A stretch of DNA of 64,000 bases from Alloboseaceae bacterium BT-24-1. Its GTDB lineage: Bacteria; Pseudomonadota; Alphaproteobacteria; Rhizobiales; Beijerinckiaceae. The position numbers and the translations under genes were made by a program. Shown here in pieces: positions 61,158 through 64,000 of the stretch. The stretch is from NCBI GenBank assembly GCA_025846845.1, contig JAOYTL010000001.1, positions 558,001 to 622,000 of the forward strand, given 5' to 3'. Position 1 is the stretch's first letter; every line of letters starts with the position of its first letter. The notes below the pieces were generated by a model. It did no database searches, was not told the DNA's origin, and saw nothing but the letters and a program-made list of their open reading frames with translations.

Positions 61158-61410
61158 CGGAATCTCTCCTGACCGCCGGAACGGCCCGGCGCATCTGAGG
61201 CAGCGAGGTAGCGACATCCTATGACTGGAACAAGGCGTGGAATCGCGCACGGCGAACAATGTTGCACTGCACAAGAGCAAATTGGAATAATTTTGCAAAA
61301 AGTTCGGTCGCGACCTGCCTAAACAGGTGACAACATTATTGCGATCCGCTAATCAATTCAGCGCTGGGCACGCCCGACCTTTATCCGGGCGCCGCGGACC
61401 AGGTCTCGGG
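61158..61410. promoter_or_regulatory. Intergenic region upstream of the periplasmic cyclophilin
   Basis: AT-rich gap between the cyclophilin start and the candidate small RNA. It contains TTTTGCAAAA (61292-61301) and a short hairpin CCTG-CCTAAA-CAGG (61315-61328). It probably holds the minus-strand cyclophilin promoter and, on the plus strand, the promoter of the transcript ending at 61518. No protein gene with a ribosome site is convincing. Confidence 0.35.
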
Positions 61411-61518
61411 AGGAACAAACAGCCGCCGGTATATGAGTGCGCGTCGATAATAGCGCGCCGATACTGCGGTAAAAAACAGACTTCCAAAGGCAAGGCGAAA
61501 GCCTTGCTTTTTGTTTTT
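61411..61518 (+). ncRNA. Candidate small RNA ending at an intrinsic terminator
   Basis: The plus strand carries a textbook terminator, GCAAGGC-GAAA-GCCTTGC followed by TTTTTGTTTTT (61490-61518), yet no plus-strand gene lies upstream: the neighbour is the divergent cyclophilin start. Before it is an extended hairpin at 61423-61469, where CCGC and GTAT pair with GCGG and ATAC, closed by an inner GCGCG/CGCGC stem with a 10-nt loop. The 5' end is unknown; 61411 is a guess at GGAGGAAC. It does not match the 6S, SRP or tmRNA cores I know. Confidence 0.45.
61490..61518 (+). terminator. Orphan intrinsic terminator
   Basis: Arms GCAAGGC (61490-61496) and GCCTTGC (61501-61507) with a GAAA tetraloop, then TTTTTGTTTTT. 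The complement strand has no T-run after the stem, so it works only on the plus strand. No protein gene on that strand precedes it. Confidence 0.9.
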
Positions 61519-61549
61519 GAACTATACGCTGGGTTGTACTGAACGCTGT

Positions 61550-61780
61550 TCAGATATCGAGATTGGTCCAGACGTACCAGACGATGCCGAAGACGATGCC
61601 GGCGAGGATCGTCGTTGCCACTGCCTTCTTGGCAAGACCCGGCAGAACTGGCGCACCGGGATCGGTGCCCTTCTCAACTTCGCCGCTCTCCGCCTGGCTG
61701 CGCACGCCGAACGGCAGCGTCACGAACAGCACCGTCCACCAGATCACGAAATAGACCGCGAGACCGCCGCCGATCGTCAT
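61550..61780 (-). CDS. DUF1467 family membrane protein
   Basis: 76 residues with two membrane helices (about 5-23 and 53-72) and the family start MTIGGGLAVYFVIWWTVLF followed by LPFGVRSQAE. Function unknown. It overlaps the ridA-like gene by four bases. In many Rhizobiales this gene stands directly before proS; here proS is 44 kb away. Confidence 0.88.
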   Translation of the reverse strand: MTIGGGLAVYFVIWWTVLFVTLPFGVRSQAESGEVEKGTDPGAPVLPGLAKKAVATTILAGIVFGIVWYVWTNLDI

Positions 61781-62178
61781 GATGCGCTGCCCTCACCGGC
61801 CAGGGCGATGCAGGAGAACGCGACCCTGGCTTCCGTCGGCACGCCGAACCGCGCCGTATGCCGAGCCGGCAAGCCGTTCGGGAAGTGCTTCACGTATTCG
61901 GCGTTGCAGGCGGCATAGTCGCTGGGATCGCTGATCAGCATCGTCACCTGCACGACGTGATCGAGACTGGAGCCGACCTCGGCCAGGATGCCGGCGATAT
62001 ACGCCAACGCCTGCCGCACCTGCTCTCCGGGCGTCGCGCCGCGGATGATACCGTTCGCAGGATCATGCGGTGCCGACTGGCCGGAGACGAAGACGAGGCC
62101 CCCCGCCCGCGTGGCGAGGCTGAAGGGGCGTGGCGACCCAGCCTCCGGTTCGCCGAAGAATGTGATCTCTGACGTCAT
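61777..62178 (-). CDS. RidA family protein
   Basis: 133 residues of the YjgF/YER057c/UK114 family, whose best-studied member RidA hydrolyses reactive enamines and imines. Visible motifs are GGLVFVSGQSAPHD, EQVRQALAYIAGILAEVGS and the end LPARHTARFGVP. The catalytic Arg typical of RidA proper (as in PAR) is seen at PARHTARFG, but imine deaminase activity is not certain. It lies between methylmalonyl-CoA epimerase and DUF1467, where many relatives have no gene, so it may be an insertion into the operon. Confidence 0.85.
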   Translation of the reverse strand: MTSEITFFGEPEAGSPRPFSLATRAGGLVFVSGQSAPHDPANGIIRGATPGEQVRQALAYIAGILAEVGSSLDHVVQVTMLISDPSDYAACNAEYVKHFPNGLPARHTARFGVPTEARVAFSCIALAGEGSAS

Positions 62179-62180
62179 GC

Positions 62181-62585
62181 TCAGGCCTGCTCCAGCTCGA
62201 CGAGCGTACCGCAGAAGTCCTTGGGGTGGAGGAAGAGTACCGGCTTGCCATGCGCGCCGATGCGCGGCTCACCCGAGCCCAGTACGCGCGCGCCCTGCGC
62301 CTTCAGCCGGTCGCGCGCGGCGAGGATATCATCGACCTCGTAGCAGATATGATGGATGCCGCCGTCGGCGTTGCGCTCGAGAAACCTGGCGATCGGCGAA
62401 TCCGCGCCCATCGGCTCCAGCAGCTCGATCTTGGTGTTCGGCAATTCGACGAAGACCACGGTGACGCCATGCTCAGGCTGCGGCAGCGGCTGCGAGACGC
62501 GAGCGCCGAGCGTATCGCGATAGAGCGCGGTCGAGGCGGCGAGGTCCTTCACCGCGATGGCGACGTGGTTGAGGCGTCCGATCAT
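62181..62585 (-). CDS. mce: Methylmalonyl-CoA epimerase
   Basis: Converts (2S)- to (2R)-methylmalonyl-CoA in propionyl-CoA use. The 134-residue VOC-fold protein has metal ligands expected at His7 (LNHVAIAV), GGIHHICYEV and the C-terminal Glu in LVELEQA, plus HGVTVVFVELPNTKIELLEP. It lies two bases before the ridA-like gene and 47 bp after the ribonuclease J gene. Confidence 0.93.
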   Translation of the reverse strand: MIGRLNHVAIAVKDLAASTALYRDTLGARVSQPLPQPEHGVTVVFVELPNTKIELLEPMGADSPIARFLERNADGGIHHICYEVDDILAARDRLKAQGARVLGSGEPRIGAHGKPVLFLHPKDFCGTLVELEQA

Positions 62586-62632
62586 TCACAGGCTCCGTTC
62601 GGTCTCGGCTGCAACGGGCGATATGCCCGATC

Positions 62633-64000
62633 CTACACCGCGATCACCAGCGCATTCACCAGCGGCTTCTTGCCCCACTCCTCATTGACGGCGCTGCGGA
62701 CACCGCGTTCCAGCGCATTGCGCACCGCTTCCGGGTCGCGGCGCTTGGACTTGGGCATGCCCTCGATCAGATCCTCGACCGCATCGGCGACGATATCATC
62801 GAAAGGGGTGCCGTCCTTGGCGGCAAGCGGCAGGCCGATCAGCGCGACCTCGGGATCGCCGGCGAGCTCGCCCTTCTCGTCGAGCGCGACCGCGATCGAG
62901 ATCACGCCAGCGAAGGACAGCTTGCGGCGCTCGGGAATGGTACGGTCGAGCGCTCCAACCAGAAGCACGCCATCCTGGTAGAGCCGCCCGTGCTGGACCT
63001 CGGAGAGCTTGCGGGCTCCGTCCTCAGTGATCGCGACGACATCGCCATTACCGGCGCGCAGCACATGCTTGACGCCGAGGCTGCGGGCGAAGGTCGCGTG
63101 CTCGCTGAGGTGCAAGTCCTCGCCATGGGCCGGGATCGCGATCTTCGGCTTCAGCCAGCCATAGAGCCGCGCCATCTCCTCGCGACGGGGATGGCCTGAG
63201 ACGTGCACGAGATGGGTGCGGTCGGTGATGATCTCGATATCGTCGCGCGCGAGCTTGTTCAGGATGGTGCCGACCGCCTTCTCGTTCCCCGGGATGGTGC
63301 GCGAGGAAAAGATCACCCGGTCACCCGGAGACAGCGCGATCTCGGGATGGTCGTCGGCGGCGATGCGCGAGAGCGCCGCACGCGGCTCGCCCTGGCTGCC
63401 GGTCACCAGCGCGACGACCTTGTCGCGCGGCAGGTAGCCATAGGTGTCGACTCCACGGAAGGCCGGAATGCCGTCGAGGAAGCCGCATTCACGCGCAACG
63501 TCGATGACCCGGTCCATGGCACGGCCGACGACGACCACTTCGCGCTGATTGGCCATGGCAGCCTCGGCGACCGCGCGCAGGCGCGCCACGTTCGAGGCGA
63601 AAGTTGTGACGGCGACACGGTTCGGAGCGGAAGCGACCAGCTCCTTGAGCTTGGCGGCGACGTCGGCCTCGCTCGGGCTGATGCCGTCGCGCAGGACATT
63701 GGTCGAGTCGCAGACCAGCGCCAGCACGCCTTCCTCACCGAGCTCGCGCAGGCGCTTCTCGTCGGTCGGCAGGCCGACGCGCGGGGTCGGGTCGATCTTC
63801 CAGTCGCCGGTATGGACGACAAGGCCGGCGGGCGTGCGGATCGCGAGAGCATTCGATTCCGGGATCGAGTGGGCGACCGGCACGAACTCGATGTCGAAGG
63901 GGCCGAGCGTGAAGCGCCCGCCCTGGGCGACGATGTTCATCTCGACCTTGGGCGCGCCAGGCTCCGACAGGCGCCGCGTCGCCAGGAGGCCGGCGGCGAA
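62633..64000 (-). CDS. rnj: Ribonuclease J (N-terminus beyond the right edge)
   Basis: Metallo-beta-lactamase/beta-CASP nuclease with 5'-3' exo- and endonuclease activity in mRNA decay and rRNA maturation. The visible part has 455 residues, lacking about the first 100, which hold the HxHxDH metal motif. Present are HSIPESNALAI, HTGDWKID, the beta-CASP region with VTGSQGEPRAALSRIA, HVSGHPRREE and AHGEDLHLSEHA, and the C-terminal domain. Reading continues in frame from position 64000 (FAAGLLATRRLSEPGAPKVE). Confidence 0.95.
   Translation of the reverse strand, partial: FAAGLLATRRLSEPGAPKVEMNIVAQGGRFTLGPFDIEFVPVAHSIPESNALAIRTPAGLVVHTGDWKIDPTPRVGLPTDEKRLRELGEEGVLALVCDSTNVLRDGISPSEADVAAKLKELVASAPNRVAVTTFASNVARLRAVAEAAMANQREVVVVGRAMDRVIDVARECGFLDGIPAFRGVDTYGYLPRDKVVALVTGSQGEPRAALSRIAADDHPEIALSPGDRVIFSSRTIPGNEKAVGTILNKLARDDIEIITDRTHLVHVSGHPRREEMARLYGWLKPKIAIPAHGEDLHLSEHATFARSLGVKHVLRAGNGDVVAITEDGARKLSEVQHGRLYQDGVLLVGALDRTIPERRKLSFAGVISIAVALDEKGELAGDPEVALIGLPLAAKDGTPFDDIVADAVEDLIEGMPKSKRRDPEAVRNALERGVRSAVNEEWGKKPLVNALVIAV

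Noticed and set aside
61411..61518. 6S RNA, SRP RNA or tmRNA
   Set aside because: The hairpin and flanks lack the open bulge of 6S, the GGAA tetraloop core of SRP and the tRNA-like ends of tmRNA.
61327..61542. A 71-codon plus-strand open frame over the candidate small RNA
   Set aside because: It runs through the intrinsic terminator, has no ribosome site worth the name and no family features.

Overview
The window is about 64 kb of GC-rich chromosome from an alphaproteobacterium of the order Hyphomicrobiales (Rhizobiales). Gene content and order (rpsF-rpsR-DUF2232-rplI-dnaB-alr-radA-cvpA-purF; fabD-fabG-acpP-fabF-mltG-yicC-gmk; pepA/lptF-lptG-lptD-pdxA-ksgA; the short alphaproteobacterial ProS; ribonuclease J with methylmalonyl-CoA epimerase) fit that order. 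A Bosea-like genus is my best guess from general gene style, but it is an inference. No tRNA, rRNA, CRISPR array, transposase or phage gene was seen.

Left part, 1-14.2 kb: part of an imp-type type VI secretion system. A minus-strand run ompA-like, tssA, tssB, tssC, hcp, tssE, tssF, tssG, tssH (tssH cut by the left edge) faces a plus-strand run vgrG, a small DUF6931-like gene and the FHA gene tagH. The membrane-complex genes (tssK, tssL, tssM) are not in the window and probably lie to the left. tssA carries a long acidic linker and a repeated C-terminal module; hcp is bracketed by strong hairpins.

Middle-left, 14.2-24.1 kb: lipoprotein export (lolD, lolC/E), prolyl-tRNA synthetase, coaD, a chemoreceptor, a 43-residue one-helix membrane protein, an ABC-F ATPase, a frameshifted DUF2314 gene, a small lipoprotein and holC.

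Middle, 24.1-42.3 kb: pepA diverges from the LPS export genes lptF-lptG-lptD, followed by pdxA and ksgA. Then come gmk and yicC, a MocR/PdxR-type regulator divergent from an MFS transporter with a clear AAAGTGG operator, and the cell-wall and fatty-acid block mltG-fabF-acpP-fabG-fabD.

Right part, 42.3-53.5 kb: the plus-strand ribosomal protein and replication block rpsF to purF, with a LexA-type direct repeat before dnaB-alr-radA, then an SDR and a TPR protein. From 53.6 kb to the end most genes are on the minus strand: NUDIX, der, a YfgM-like protein, a TetR regulator divergent from a VOC protein and a NUP-family protein, then queA, two cyclophilins around a TolA/TonB-like protein, an orphan terminator marking a possible small RNA, DUF1467, RidA, methylmalonyl-CoA epimerase and ribonuclease J (N-terminus beyond the right edge).

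Intergenic DNA carries a family of mosaic palindromic repeats (at least five copies), one of which supplies the last codons and stop of radA. The ancestral block rnj-mce-DUF1467-proS-lolC-lolD appears to be split, its two halves standing about 44 kb apart in the same orientation.
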